A DNA stretch of 64,000 bases from Azospirillum baldaniorum (GCF_003119195.2 NZ_CP022253.1:2365001-2429000), one strand, 5' to 3'; positions 51,528-60,888 are shown, counted from the stretch's first letter. Made by a program: numbers and translations. Notes: a model not told the origin generated them from the sequence alone.

Positions 51528-51779
51528 GGGAGGAACCCCTGTGAGCGGTGCTGCCCCACTCTTGCAACCGGGATGCCAAGTCGGACGTCTCCTCCTGCGT
51601 CGCAGCCGCGCTGTTCGCGCCGCAACCCAGATGCCAATATTCCTGTCCGACGGTGAGGCTCGCCATGCACCATTCGGTACGGTATGGTGACGCGCACGTA
51701 AACCGCCCAAGGCGTGTTCACGCGCAATCGGGCACGCAGAAACGCACGCACAATCGGGTCACGGGAGGCCGCTCCATCC
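51528..51779. other. Divergent gap between transglycosylase and acyl-CoA dehydrogenase genes
   Basis: This 252-bp gap should contain two divergent promoters. No clear box or repeat is seen. Confidence 0.35.
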
Positions 51780-53579
51780 ATGATTCCCTACACCGCTCCG
51801 GTCGATGACCTCCGCTTTGTCCTGAACGAGGTGGTCGGCCTCGAAACGGTCGCCGCGCTTCCGAACTGCGATTCGGCGGCCCCCGATCTGGTCGACGCCG
51901 TGCTGGAGGAGGCCGGCAAGTTCGCCTCCGGCGTTCTCGCCCCACTGAACCGGGTCGGCGACAAGGAAGGCTCGGTGCTGGAGAACGGCGTGGTCCGCAC
52001 GCCGACCGGCTGGAAGGACGCCTACAGCCAGTTCACCGAGAGCGGCTGGAACAGCCTGCCCTTTGAGCCGGAGTATGGCGGGCAGGGCCTGCCCTGGACC
52101 GTGGCCTTCGCGGTGAACGAGATGTGGCAGGCGGCCAACCTGTCCTTCGGCCTGTGCCCCCTGCTGACCCAGGGCGCCGTCGATCTGCTGACCGAGCACG
52201 CCAGCGCGGAGCAGAAGGCGCTCTACCTGCCGAAGATGATCGCCGGCGAGTGGAACGGCACCATGAACCTGACGGAGCCGCAGGCCGGCTCCGACCTCGC
52301 CGCCGTGCGCACCCGCGCGGTGCGGGCCGACGACGGGACCTACCGCATCACCGGCCAGAAGATCTTCATCACCTACGGCGAGCATGACCTGACGGACAAC
52401 ATCGTCCATCTGGTGCTGGCCCGCCTGCCCGACGCGCCTCCGGGCATCAAGGGCATCAGCCTGTTCATCGTGCCGAAGTTCCTGCCCAACGCGGACGGCA
52501 CGCCGGGCGCGCGCAACGACCTGCGCTGCGCCAGCCTGGAGCACAAGCTGGGCATCATGGCCAGCCCCACCGCCGTGATGGCCTTCGGCGACGATGGCGG
52601 AGCCGTCGGCTTCCTGGTCGGCCAGGAGAACCGCGGCATCGAATACATGTTCACCATGATGAACAACGCCCGCCTCGGCGTCGGCATCCAAGGCGTGGCG
52701 ATCGCCGAGCGCGCCTACCAGCAGGCCCGCGACTACGCCAAGGGCCGCGTGCAGAGCAAGGATCTGGCCGACCCGAAGGGCTCCGGCGTCGCCATCATCC
52801 GCCACCCCGACGTGCGCCGGATGCTGCTGGACATGCGCGCCAAGACGGAAGCCGCCCGCGCGCTGGCGCTCTACGCCGGCACCCAGCTCGACGTGTCCCG
52901 CCACCACGAGGACGCCACGGTGCGCGCCGCCGCCACCGCCCGCGTGGACATCCTGACCCCCATCGTGAAGGCGTGGAGCACCGACATCGGCTGCGACGTC
53001 GCCTCGACCGGCGTGCAGATCCACGGCGGCATGGGCTTCATCGAGGAGACCGGCGCCGCGCAGCATTACCGCGACGCCCGCATCACCCCGATCTACGAAG
53101 GCACCAACGGCATCCACGCCAACGACCTGACCTTCCGCAAGACCGGCCGCGACGGCGGCGAGTCGGCCCGGACCTTCATCGCGGAGATGCGCGCCACGGT
53201 GGCGGAGCTGGAGAGCATCCCCGGCGACGACATGGAGGCGATCCGCACCAACCTGTCCGCCGGTCTGGACGCGCTGGAGCAGGCGGTGGCCTGGGTGGTG
53301 AAGACACAGGCCGACGGCGACCTGCGCGCCGCCGCCGCGGGGGCGGTGAACTATCTGAAGCTGTGGGGCACGGTGGCCGGCGGCTGGATGCTCGCCCGCT
53401 CCGCCGCCAAGGCGCTGGAAGGGCTGCGCCAGCCCGGCGCCAACGCCCCCTTCCTGGAGGCCAAGCTGGTCACCGCCCGCTTCTACGCCGAGCAGATCCT
53501 GGCCCAGGGGCCGGGCCTGCTGCTGCCGATCCTGACCGCCCACCGCACGGTCATGGCGCTGAGCGAGGACCAGTTCTGA
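51780..53579 (+). CDS. Acyl-CoA dehydrogenase (DmdC/long type)
   Basis: The ATG at 51780 begins MIPYTAPVDDLRFVL. The 599-residue length, the N-terminal extension and the C-terminal extra domain fit the DmdC-like branch, larger than typical 380-residue enzymes. Core motifs are FEPEYGGQGLPW, NLTEPQAGSDLAAVRT, GQKIFITYGEHDL, the catalytic Glu in ITPIYEGTNGIHANDL, and IHGGMGFIEE. It oxidises an acyl-CoA thioester with FAD; the substrate (aliphatic or methylmercaptopropionyl) is not certain. Confidence 0.9.
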   Translation: MIPYTAPVDDLRFVLNEVVGLETVAALPNCDSAAPDLVDAVLEEAGKFASGVLAPLNRVGDKEGSVLENGVVRTPTGWKDAYSQFTESGWNSLPFEPEYGGQGLPWTVAFAVNEMWQAANLSFGLCPLLTQGAVDLLTEHASAEQKALYLPKMIAGEWNGTMNLTEPQAGSDLAAVRTRAVRADDGTYRITGQKIFITYGEHDLTDNIVHLVLARLPDAPPGIKGISLFIVPKFLPNADGTPGARNDLRCASLEHKLGIMASPTAVMAFGDDGGAVGFLVGQENRGIEYMFTMMNNARLGVGIQGVAIAERAYQQARDYAKGRVQSKDLADPKGSGVAIIRHPDVRRMLLDMRAKTEAARALALYAGTQLDVSRHHEDATVRAAATARVDILTPIVKAWSTDIGCDVASTGVQIHGGMGFIEETGAAQHYRDARITPIYEGTNGIHANDLTFRKTGRDGGESARTFIAEMRATVAELESIPGDDMEAIRTNLSAGLDALEQAVAWVVKTQADGDLRAAAAGAVNYLKLWGTVAGGWMLARSAAKALEGLRQPGANAPFLEAKLVTARFYAEQILAQGPGLLLPILTAHRTVMALSEDQF

Positions 53580-53629
53580 GCACGCTCAGGACCCATCGCT
53601 GTGGCGGTTTGGCCACAGTTAGCTGAAAC

Positions 53630-53654
53630 GCGGCCGGCGCCCCACGCCGGCCGC
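53630..53654 (+). terminator. Terminator after the acyl-CoA dehydrogenase
   Basis: GCGGCCGGCG at 53630-53639 pairs with CGCCGGCCGC at 53645-53654. A second stem (CTGTGGC/GCCACAG) lies at 53599-53618. The T-tract is weak. Confidence 0.55.
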
Positions 53655-53714
53655 AACCTTTGCGGTTGCTCCGCGTTCCCCGTTCGATCGAGACGTCTCA
53701 AGGGGAAACGCCGC

Positions 53715-54392
53715 ATGCGCACCGCCGCCCTTCTCGCCTTCGCCCTCGCTGCTGCCGGAGCCTCCGCCGCCACCGCCCAGACCATGGATGGTCCGGTCGA
53801 ATCCCCTTTCCATGTCGGCGCGCAGGCCAGCACGCTGGGGCTTGGGCTGGAGGCCGGTTACCGGGTGAATCCGATGTTCGGGCTGCGCCTGGGCGGCAAC
53901 ATGTTCACCTTCAGCACCGACCGCGGCATCTCCGGCGTCGATTACGACCTGGATGTGAAGCTGCGCAGCTTCGGCGCGGTGCTGGACCTCTATCCGGTCG
54001 CCGGCACCGGCTTCCGCATCAGCGGCGGCGCGCGGATCAACTACAACAAGGCCGACCTGACGGGCACCCTGTCCGGCCCGCGCAGCTTCGGCGGGGTGGT
54101 GGTCACGCCGCAGCAGGCCGGCCAGCTCGACGGCGAGGCCAAGTTCGACCGCTTCGCCCCCTACGCCGGCATCGGCTACAACGGCACGGTGTTCAGCCCC
54201 AACTTCAGCGTCGGCGTCGATCTCGGCGTGCTGTTCCAGGGCAAGCCGCGGGTCAGCCTGAGCGCGCCGGGCGCGGCGACCACGCCGGCCATCGCCGCCG
54301 TCCTGGAAGACCAGCGCCGCGAGGTCGAGGATTCGATCCGCGCCGCCCGCTTCTGGCCGGTGGTCGCCATCACCGCCTCCTACCGCTTTTGA
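53715..54392 (+). CDS. Outer-membrane beta-barrel protein with signal peptide
   Basis: The 225-residue protein has a signal peptide (MRTAALLAFALAAAGASA, cleavage after ATAQ) and then amphipathic strand repeats ending in an aromatic terminal residue (ITASYRF), typical of barrels inserted by BAM. The strand pattern (VGAQASTLGLGLEAGYRVN) resembles the OmpW/porin-like opacity families. AAGGGGAAA lies before the ATG. Function could be general permeability. Confidence 0.85.
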   Translation: MRTAALLAFALAAAGASAATAQTMDGPVESPFHVGAQASTLGLGLEAGYRVNPMFGLRLGGNMFTFSTDRGISGVDYDLDVKLRSFGAVLDLYPVAGTGFRISGGARINYNKADLTGTLSGPRSFGGVVVTPQQAGQLDGEAKFDRFAPYAGIGYNGTVFSPNFSVGVDLGVLFQGKPRVSLSAPGAATTPAIAAVLEDQRREVEDSIRAARFWPVVAITASYRF

Positions 54393-54460
54393 TGGAGGGC
54401 GGGCACCAAACACCCCCGCGAACCGTTACGCCTCCATGGATCAACTGTGGAGACCATCCC

Positions 54461-54736
54461 ATGGCTCGTCGTAACGGGATTCGCACCGCCGTCCTTGCCC
54501 TTCCCCTCCTGGCCCTGCCGCTGCTGGCCGCCTGCGACGACCAGCAGTCGGCGGAAAAGACCGGCCAGGAGATCGGACGCGCGGTGGACCAGACCGCGGA
54601 GCGCGTGGGCGAGGCCGCCAAGGGCATCGGCGCCGAGGCCGGCCGCATGATGCAGGACGCCGGCGCGGCCATCCAGCAGAAGGCCCGCGACGCCAAGGAC
54701 GACATCAACCGGGAGACCGCTCCTGAAAAGCCTTAA
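54461..54736 (+). CDS. Small lipoprotein with amphipathic helix
   Basis: The 91-residue protein has a lipobox LLAAC (Cys near residue 25) and then a helical region with a repeated E-A-x-A-x-x pattern (AERVGEAAKGIGAEAGRMMQ), like LEA or YtxH-like proteins. It lies 68 bp after the barrel gene. Confidence 0.7.
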   Translation: MARRNGIRTAVLALPLLALPLLAACDDQQSAEKTGQEIGRAVDQTAERVGEAAKGIGAEAGRMMQDAGAAIQQKARDAKDDINRETAPEKP

Positions 54737-54742
54737 CTCGGC

Positions 54743-55492
54743 CTACGCTTGGGCCGGCCCCCGCAGCGTCCGCCACGCGCAGATCGCGGCGTAATAAGCG
54801 CTGCTGGCCAGCCAGACGTACCAGACGGCGTCGGGACGGTCCGGATACAGGACCACCAGCGCCGCGCTGGAGGCCAGCCAGGCGCCGCTGACCAGAAGAT
54901 TCAGGCGCATCCAGCGGCGCACCCGGAAAGGATGCAGGAACTTCACCGTCGTGAAGGTCAGCAGGCCGAGAACCAGCACCACGGCGGTGTTGACCCACGG
55001 GTCGAGCGCCAGAAGCCACAGATAGAGCGCGACCACGTTCCAGATCGCCGGAAAGCCGACGAAGTAGTTGTCGCCGCTCTTCATCCCGGTGTTCGAGAAG
55101 CAGTAGAGCGACGTCATCATGATGAAGGCGGCCAGCGCCACGCCCAGCCCGTCGGGCAGCAGGCCGAAACGGTACAGGAAGACTGCCGGAACGACGACGT
55201 AGGTCAGATAGTCGACCACGAGGTCCAGCGCCGACCCGTCGATGCCCGGCAGCACCTCCTTCACCGAGGCGCGGCGGGCCAGCGTGCCGTCCACCCCGTC
55301 GACCACCAGCGCCAGCCCCAGCCAGCCGAGGCACGCCTTGGCCTCGCCGTTGACCGCGGCGAGCAGCGCCAGCAATCCCAGCACCACGCCGCTGCCCGTG
55401 AAGGCGTGCACCCCCCAGGCCGACAGCCGCCGCACGATCCCGTACCCGCCGTCGCTGTCGTCCTTGAACCCGCTGTCCACTGAGCGCCTCAT
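54743..55492 (-). CDS. pcs: CDP-alcohol phosphatidyltransferase, probable phosphatidylcholine synthase
   Basis: The 249-residue membrane protein has the CDP-AP signature beginning VDGVDGTLARRASVKEV and continuing GIDGSALDLVVDY (D-G-x2-D-G-x2-A-R-x-G-x3-D-x3-D), plus eight hydrophobic segments. The continuation matches alphaproteobacterial Pcs, which condenses choline with CDP-diacylglycerol, a pathway common in plant-associated alphaproteobacteria. It is the last gene on this strand before the repeat at 55570. Confidence 0.85.
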   Translation of the reverse strand: MRRSVDSGFKDDSDGGYGIVRRLSAWGVHAFTGSGVVLGLLALLAAVNGEAKACLGWLGLALVVDGVDGTLARRASVKEVLPGIDGSALDLVVDYLTYVVVPAVFLYRFGLLPDGLGVALAAFIMMTSLYCFSNTGMKSGDNYFVGFPAIWNVVALYLWLLALDPWVNTAVVLVLGLLTFTTVKFLHPFRVRRWMRLNLLVSGAWLASSAALVVLYPDRPDAVWYVWLASSAYYAAICAWRTLRGPAQA

Positions 55493-55569
55493 CGTCCCGT
55501 TGGCGCCAACCTAGCCATACGCCGCGAAAAGTCCAAGGGGGTCGGTGTTGGAGGCCGGCACACAGCACG

Positions 55570-55722
55570 GAGCCCCCTCTCCCGCCCCGGGAGGGGGGCG
55601 CCGAAGGCGCCGGATGAGGGTCCATTCAAGGATCATGGCCAGCCCGTTGCCGGCACCCTCACCCTTCCCACGCTTCGCGCGGGCCCCTTCCCTCTCCCGG
55701 GACGGGAGAGGGTTCCCGACGA
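55570..55722. repeat. Palindromic GC-rich intergenic repeat
   Basis: Two inverted copies of a CCCTCTCCCG...CGGGAGAGGG type motif flank an 80-bp unique part, between the pcs and glcF genes. It belongs to a palindromic repeat family different from the one at 48117. Confidence 0.65.
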
Positions 55723-55723
55723 C

Positions 55724-57070
55724 CTACTCCGCGGCGCGCACCGCAGCACCCGGCGCCTGGGCGGGACCGGCGAAGGCCGGGCTGTCCCGCAGGGCGTCGG
55801 GCTTCGGGCCGCCGGTCGCCCAATCCAGCAACTCGACCGTGTGAACGACGGGCAGCCCGGTGCCGGTGGCGATCTGGGTGATGCAGCCAAGGTTGCCGGC
55901 GGCGATGGCGGCGGCCTTCGTGCTCTCGATGTTGCGGACCTTGCGGTCGCGCAACTGCACGGCGATCTCCGGCTGAAGCATGTTGTAGGTGCCGGCGGAA
56001 CCGCAGCAGATGTGCGCCTCCGGGATCTCCTTCACCTCGAAACCGGCGCCGCGCAGCAGATGGCGCGGCGGGTCCTTGATGCGCTGGCCATGCTGCATGG
56101 AACAGGCGGAATGGTAGGCGATGGCCTGCCCCGTCTCGATCACGGGAGCGGACAGACCGATCTCCGCCAGGAACTCCGTCACGTCGCGGGCGATGGCCGC
56201 CACGCGCAGCGCCTTGGGCGCGTATTCCGCGTCCTCGCGGAACTGGAAGGCGTAGTCCTTCACCGTGGTGCCGCAGCCCGACGTGTTGACGATGATGGCG
56301 TCCAGCCCCTCCCCGTCCATCTCGGCGATCCAGGCGTTGATGGTCTTCTTCGCGGCGGCGTCGCTGAGGTCGGTCTTGCCCATGTGATGGGTCAGGGCGC
56401 CGCAACAGTCGGCCCCCTTGGCCACCACCACCTCCACTCCCTGGCGGTTCAGCAGGCGGATGGTCGCCTCGTTGATCTGCGGGGCCAGCACCTGCTGGGC
56501 GCAGCCGACCAACAGGGCGGCGCGCTTGCGGCGCGGCCCGACCGCCGGGTGGCTGCCCGGACGGTCGCTGTGGCTCGGCCCCGGCACCGATTTCGGGGCC
56601 AGCGCCAGCAGCGCGCCCAGCCGTCCCGGCAGCAGCCCGGCGAAGGGCTTTCCGAACCAGGCGGCGATCAGGGCCAGCCGGAACAGCCGCGGGTTGGGCA
56701 GCACGCGGGCCAGCAGGTCGCGGATGGCGCGGTCGGCGGGCGGGCGGGCGTGGGTCGCCTCGATATGGGCGCGGGCGTGATCGACCAGATGCATGTAATT
56801 GACGCCCGACGGGCAGGTCGTCATGCAGGACAGGCAGGAGAGGCAGCGGTCGACGTGCTTCACCTGATGCTCGGTGGGCGGCCCGCCCTTTTCCAGCATG
56901 TCCTTGATCTGGTAGATGCGGCCGCGCGGGCTGTCCAACTCGTCGCCCAGCAGGACGTAGGTCGGACAGGTCGCGGTGCAGAAGCCGCAATGGACGCACT
57001 TGCGCAGGATCGCTTCCGAGTCCCGGTAATCAGCGTTGGCGAGCTGGGTCAGCGTGAAGTTGGTCTGCAT
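55724..57070 (-). CDS. glcF: Glycolate oxidase iron-sulfur subunit GlcF
   Basis: The 448-residue protein has two 4Fe-4S ferredoxin-type motifs, CVHCGFCTATCP at residues 25-36 and CLSCLSCMTTCP further on. Two CCG-type cysteine-rich domains follow (CCGALTHHMG and CCGSAGTYNML), as in GlcF/LutA. It accepts electrons from the flavin subunits GlcD and GlcE. It lies 7 bp downstream of glcE, forming the glcDEF operon. Confidence 0.95.
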   Translation of the reverse strand: MQTNFTLTQLANADYRDSEAILRKCVHCGFCTATCPTYVLLGDELDSPRGRIYQIKDMLEKGGPPTEHQVKHVDRCLSCLSCMTTCPSGVNYMHLVDHARAHIEATHARPPADRAIRDLLARVLPNPRLFRLALIAAWFGKPFAGLLPGRLGALLALAPKSVPGPSHSDRPGSHPAVGPRRKRAALLVGCAQQVLAPQINEATIRLLNRQGVEVVVAKGADCCGALTHHMGKTDLSDAAAKKTINAWIAEMDGEGLDAIIVNTSGCGTTVKDYAFQFREDAEYAPKALRVAAIARDVTEFLAEIGLSAPVIETGQAIAYHSACSMQHGQRIKDPPRHLLRGAGFEVKEIPEAHICCGSAGTYNMLQPEIAVQLRDRKVRNIESTKAAAIAAGNLGCITQIATGTGLPVVHTVELLDWATGGPKPDALRDSPAFAGPAQAPGAAVRAAE

Positions 57071-57077
57071 GGATGCC

Positions 57078-58331
57078 TTACACTCCCGCGTACATGCGGC
57101 CGGGGTTCAGGATGCCGCAGGGGTCGAAGCTCTCCTTCACCCGGCGGCTCAGCGCCTTCACCGGATCGGGCAGCGGGTGGAACACCTCCGTCGTGGTCCG
57201 CACGTCCTCGGGCGCGCGCACCAGAGTCGCGTGGCCGGCGGTGCCCAGCGCGCCGCGGATCGCCGAGGCGGCATCGGGCGTCGGCGCCACCGCCGCCCAG
57301 ATCAGCCCGCCGCCCCAGTCGAAGTACAATTCCGCGTCCAGCGCCCAACGGATCGACTCCGCCACGCGCGGCCCTTCGGAAGGCTGGACGGAGATTTTCC
57401 AGATGTGGCGGGAGTCCTCGCCCCCACCCCAACCCTCCCCCGCTGACGCAGGGGAGGGAGTGGGCCCAAAATACGCCACGTCCCGAACCTCCTTCCACAC
57501 CGCCAGCGACTCGTCCCGGTCCAGCACGGCGTCGGCGCCCAACTCCTCCTTCAGCGCGGCGACGCGGGCGATGACGGACGGGCCGAAGCCCTCCACCCGC
57601 ACCAGCGTGACCGCCCCGCCCACCGCGGCGACCGCCCGCACATGGGATCGCGCCGCCACCGCGGCCGGCAGATGGGCGGCGCCGGACACGTCGTAGGGGC
57701 TCTGCAGCGCCGCGGTCAGCGCCGCCACGGCCCCGGCGTCCTCGCGCCCGGCCAGCAGAAGCGTCCGCACGTCCTCCGACGCCGGCAGCACCTTCACCGT
57801 CAGCTCCGTCAGCACGGTCAGCGTGCCGAAGGATCCGGCCATCAGCTTGGGCACGTCGTAGCCGGTGACGTTCTTCACCACCTTGCCGCCGCCCTTGTAG
57901 AGGTCGCCGCGCCCGTTCACCCCCTCGATGCCCAGCGTGTGGTCGCGGGCGGAGCCGGCGCTGATGCGCCGCGGCCCGGCCAACCCGCAGGATATCACCC
58001 CGCCCAGCGTCCCCTGCCCCTCCGGCCGGCCGAACAGCGGCCCGAGGTCCTGCGGCTCGAAGGCGAACTGCTGCCGCCGCTCCGCCAGCATCGGCAGAAT
58101 CTCGGCCATCGGCGTGCCGGCCCTGGCGGTCAGCACCAGCTCTTCCGCCTCGTAGGCGACGACTCCGGACAGGCCGGAGAGGTCGAGGGTGTAGGCGGTC
58201 TGGATCGGGCGCCCGAGGCCGCGCTTGGACCCCGAACCGGCGACGTCCAGCGGCGTCCCTTCCGATAAGGCCCAGCGCACCGCATCGGCGGCCTGGGCCG
58301 CCGAGTCGGGCTTGACGGTGGTCACGGTCAT
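57078..58331 (-). CDS. glcE: Glycolate oxidase FAD-binding subunit GlcE (with repeat insert)
   Basis: The 417-residue protein has the PCMH FAD-binding domain (DVAGSGSKRGLGR, GQGTLGGVISCGLAGP, GGGKVVKNVTGYDVPKLMA) and the short C-terminal cap. Between AVWKEVRDVAYF and IWKISVQPS there is an extra segment (GPTPSPASAGEGWGGGED) encoded by a dispersed palindromic repeat. It does not break the frame, so the enzyme may remain active with an extra loop. It works with GlcD and GlcF to oxidise glycolate to glyoxylate. It lies 10 bp after glcD. Confidence 0.93.
   Translation of the reverse strand: MTVTTVKPDSAAQAADAVRWALSEGTPLDVAGSGSKRGLGRPIQTAYTLDLSGLSGVVAYEAEELVLTARAGTPMAEILPMLAERRQQFAFEPQDLGPLFGRPEGQGTLGGVISCGLAGPRRISAGSARDHTLGIEGVNGRGDLYKGGGKVVKNVTGYDVPKLMAGSFGTLTVLTELTVKVLPASEDVRTLLLAGREDAGAVAALTAALQSPYDVSGAAHLPAAVAARSHVRAVAAVGGAVTLVRVEGFGPSVIARVAALKEELGADAVLDRDESLAVWKEVRDVAYFGPTPSPASAGEGWGGGEDSRHIWKISVQPSEGPRVAESIRWALDAELYFDWGGGLIWAAVAPTPDAASAIRGALGTAGHATLVRAPEDVRTTTEVFHPLPDPVKALSRRVKESFDPCGILNPGRMYAGV
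57418..57468. repeat. Palindromic repeat inserted in frame into glcE
   Basis: The tract CCCCCACCCCAACCCTCCCC plus GCTGACGCAGGGGAGGG matches the intergenic repeat at 48117-48232 (about three mismatches in 38). On the coding strand of glcE it adds about 18 codons without stop. Such in-frame repeats are known in Rickettsia as RPE and are rarely noted elsewhere. Confidence 0.8.
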
Positions 58332-58341
58332 GCGGATGGCC

Positions 58342-59829
58342 TCAGAAGCGGGGGATGTCGGGAAAGCGCAGCTCCCCCTTGTGGATGTGCACGCGGCCCA
58401 GCTCGGCGCAGCGGTGCAGCTTGGGAAAGACCTTGCCGGGGTTCAGCAGCCCGTCGGGGTCGAAGGCGCATTTGATGCGCTGCTGCTGGTCGAGATCGAC
58501 CTCGTCGAACTGGTCGGTCATCAGGTCGCGCTTCTCCACCCCCACGCCATGCTCGCCGGTCAGCACGCCGCCGACCTCCACGCACAGGCGCAGGATGTCG
58601 TTGCCGAAGGCCTCCGCCCGCTCCAGCTCGCCCGGCTTGTTGGCGTCGTAGAGGATCAGCGGGTGCAGGTTGCCGTCCCCGGCGTGGAAGACGTTGGCGA
58701 CCCGCAGGGCGTAGCGGTCGGACATCTCCTGCATGCGGTGCAGCACCAGCGGCAGCGCCTTGCGCGGGATGGTGCCGTCCATGCAGTAGTAATCGGGGCT
58801 GATTCGCCCCACCGCCGGGAAGGCCGCCTTGCGCCCGGCCCAGAAGGACAGCCGCTCCTCCTCCGAGGTCGAGACTCGGGAGTAGCAGCAGCCCTTGGAC
58901 CGCGCGATCTCCGCCACCTGGTCGATCAGATGGTCGACCTCCGCCGCCGGGCCGTCCAGTTCGACGATCAGCAGGGCCTCGACGTCCAGCGGATAGCCAG
59001 CGTGGACGAAATCCTCCGCCGCATGGATGGCCGGCTTGTCCATCATCTCCATGCCGCCGGGGATGATGCCCGCGGCGATGATGGCCGCCACGCAGTCGCC
59101 GCCCTGCTCGCTGGTCGGGAAGCCGATCAGCACGGCGCGGGCGGTGGCCGGCTTCTTCAGGATGCGCACCGTGACCTCGGTCACCACCCCCAGCAGCCCC
59201 TCGGAGCCGGTGACCACGCCCATCAGGTCGTAGCCGCCGGCGTCGAGGTGCTTGCCACCCAGCCGCAGGACGGTGCCGTCCATCAGCACCATCTCCAGCC
59301 CCAGCACGTTGTTGGTGGTCAGCCCGTATTTCAGGCAATGCACCCCGCCGGAATTCTCCGCGATGTTGCCGCCGATGGTGCAGGCGATCTGGCTGGAGGG
59401 ATCGGGCGCGTAATAGAAGCCCTCATGCGCCACCGCGGTGGAGATGCCGAGGTTGGTCACCCCAGGCTGGGTCACCACGCAGCGGTTGGCGAAGTCGATG
59501 TCGAGGATGCGGTTGAACTTGCCCATCCCCAGCAGCACTCCGTCGGCCAGCGGCAGCGCCCCGCCCGACAGGGAGGTGCCGGCGCCGCGCGGCACCACCT
59601 TCACCCCCATCTCCTTGCAGGTCCGTAGCACCCGGCTCACCTGCTCCACCGTGCTGGGGAGCACCACGACCATGGGAAGCTGGCGGTAGGCGGTCAGCCC
59701 GTCGCATTCATAGGCGCGCAGTTCGCTTTCGTCGGCGATCACCCCCTCGCCGGGCACGATGGCCCGCAGCGCTGCGATGATCTCGCGGCGGCGCGCGATG
59801 ACGCCGTCGTCGGGCGCGGGCATCCGCAT
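58342..59829 (-). CDS. glcD: Glycolate oxidase subunit GlcD
   Basis: The 495-residue protein has the PCMH FAD-binding domain (VVPRGAGTSLSGGALPL, GCTIGGNIAENSGGVHCLKY-like), the FAD-oxidase C-terminal domain (HAGDGNLHPLIL, GEHGVGVEKRD) and LLNPGKVFP at the end. It is the main dehydrogenase subunit of the glycolate oxidase complex. An alternative ATG lies 6 bp into the gene. It begins the glcDEF operon. Confidence 0.95.
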   Translation of the reverse strand: MRMPAPDDGVIARRREIIAALRAIVPGEGVIADESELRAYECDGLTAYRQLPMVVVLPSTVEQVSRVLRTCKEMGVKVVPRGAGTSLSGGALPLADGVLLGMGKFNRILDIDFANRCVVTQPGVTNLGISTAVAHEGFYYAPDPSSQIACTIGGNIAENSGGVHCLKYGLTTNNVLGLEMVLMDGTVLRLGGKHLDAGGYDLMGVVTGSEGLLGVVTEVTVRILKKPATARAVLIGFPTSEQGGDCVAAIIAAGIIPGGMEMMDKPAIHAAEDFVHAGYPLDVEALLIVELDGPAAEVDHLIDQVAEIARSKGCCYSRVSTSEEERLSFWAGRKAAFPAVGRISPDYYCMDGTIPRKALPLVLHRMQEMSDRYALRVANVFHAGDGNLHPLILYDANKPGELERAEAFGNDILRLCVEVGGVLTGEHGVGVEKRDLMTDQFDEVDLDQQQRIKCAFDPDGLLNPGKVFPKLHRCAELGRVHIHKGELRFPDIPRF

Positions 59830-59945
59830 GGCCGGCCGTCCTCCCCTCTTTTCGGTCGCCGGGGTTGTTCCTGCGGCGTTCCTTTTTCAGAGGTAGCATC
59901 GAAGCCGCGCCGGCACCAGTCCCCCTTTTGACGCCCGCCACCCGG

Positions 59946-60470
59946 TCAGGCCGGAGCGGGCGCCTTCTGAAGCGTCGACAGCAGGTGGAAGCCGCGCCAT
60001 TCCTGCGATAGGACCCGGAAGGCCCCGCGAAAGCCGTAATTGGCCGCCCAACGGTGCTGGTCGTCGAAGTAGAGGGCGAAGGTGTTCTCGGTGATGATGT
60101 TGACGTGGGTGGGGTCCTGGAACGCCTCGGCGTGCGGATAGGCCGGGGTCTGGGCGTAGAAGAGCCCGTCCGGCTTCAGGACGCGGTAGATCTCATCCAT
60201 CAGCGCGATGAAGCTGTAGCGGCGATGCGGCGCGTAGACGATTCGCGGAACATGCTCGATCACATCGAAGGCGGTGACATAATCGAAGTGGCCGTCCTCG
60301 AAGGGAAGCGCATCCACGGCCAGATCCGCCGTCCGGATGTGCGGTGCGGGGTGGTCCTCGACGTCGAGCCCGAACAGTTCGCTCGCAGAGAAGGGATTCT
60401 TCGGGTTGGGACCGCAACCCAGATCCAAACTTCTGGTGACTAAACTTTTGGCACTCAAACTCTTGGTCAT
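59946..60470 (-). CDS. Class I SAM-dependent methyltransferase, short
   Basis: The 174-residue protein starts close to motif I (LDLGCGPNPKNPF at about residue 15). It contains AFDVIEHVPR, LMDEIYRVLKPDGLFYAQTP and DPTHVNIITENTF, typical of Methyltransf_11 proteins acting in glycan or lipid contexts. The N-terminal 14 residues include a repetitive Ser/Leu/Lys segment from a short DNA repeat (AAGTTTxxxxxCxxA). It lies between glcD and rpmJ. Confidence 0.8.
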   Translation of the reverse strand: MTKSLSAKSLVTRSLDLGCGPNPKNPFSASELFGLDVEDHPAPHIRTADLAVDALPFEDGHFDYVTAFDVIEHVPRIVYAPHRRYSFIALMDEIYRVLKPDGLFYAQTPAYPHAEAFQDPTHVNIITENTFALYFDDQHRWAANYGFRGAFRVLSQEWRGFHLLSTLQKAPAPA

Positions 60471-60553
60471 CCAACAACTCCGGATCGCACAGGCTACCTG
60501 AAACTGTCCGGAATTGATGCCGCTTTCAACCGAAACAAACGCCAGGCACGCAA

Positions 60554-60598
60554 AACGCGACGCCGCGCCGTCCCAAGGGAACGGCGCGGCGTCGCGTT
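60554..60598 (-). terminator. Strong terminator after rpmJ
   Basis: A 17-18 bp stem (CGCGACGCCGCGCCGT / ACGGCGCGGCGTCGCG core) with a short loop, followed on the minus strand by TTTTG. It lies about 45 bp after the rpmJ stop codon. Confidence 0.9.
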
Positions 60599-60642
60599 CA
60601 ACAACACAGCACTCGTCGGCCGGGCGGACCCGGCCGCCGGTC

Positions 60643-60768
60643 TCAGCCCTGGCGGGCCTTGAAGCGCGGGTTCTGCTTGTTGATGACGTAGACGCGGCCC
60701 TTGCGGCGGATCACGCGGCAGGCCTTGTGGCGCGTCTTCATCGACTTGAGAGAGTTAACGATCTTCAT
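60643..60768 (-). CDS. rpmJ: 50S ribosomal protein L36 (C-minus type)
   Basis: The 41-residue protein reads [19 protein letters not shown] then [22 protein letters not shown]. It has a single Cys, so it is the zinc-free form of L36, the usual alphaproteobacterial version. It is a structural protein of the large ribosomal subunit near the peptidyl-transferase region. Confidence 0.95.
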   Translation of the reverse strand: MKIVNSLKSMKTRHKACRVIRRKGRVYVINKQNPRFKARQG

Positions 60769-60888
60769 AGTTCTTCATCCTGGTCGGTCGGCGGCTCGAT
60801 CGAAGGCGCGCACCATAGTGCGGCGCACCCCCGCTGTCAACGGCCCCCGTCGTGGTTGCGTTTCCCGCAGGATGCGGCCGTTTCGACG

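Noticed and set aside
51759..53543. Minus-strand frame opposite the acyl-CoA dehydrogenase
   Set aside because: Antisense shadow with His/Gln/Gly-rich composition.
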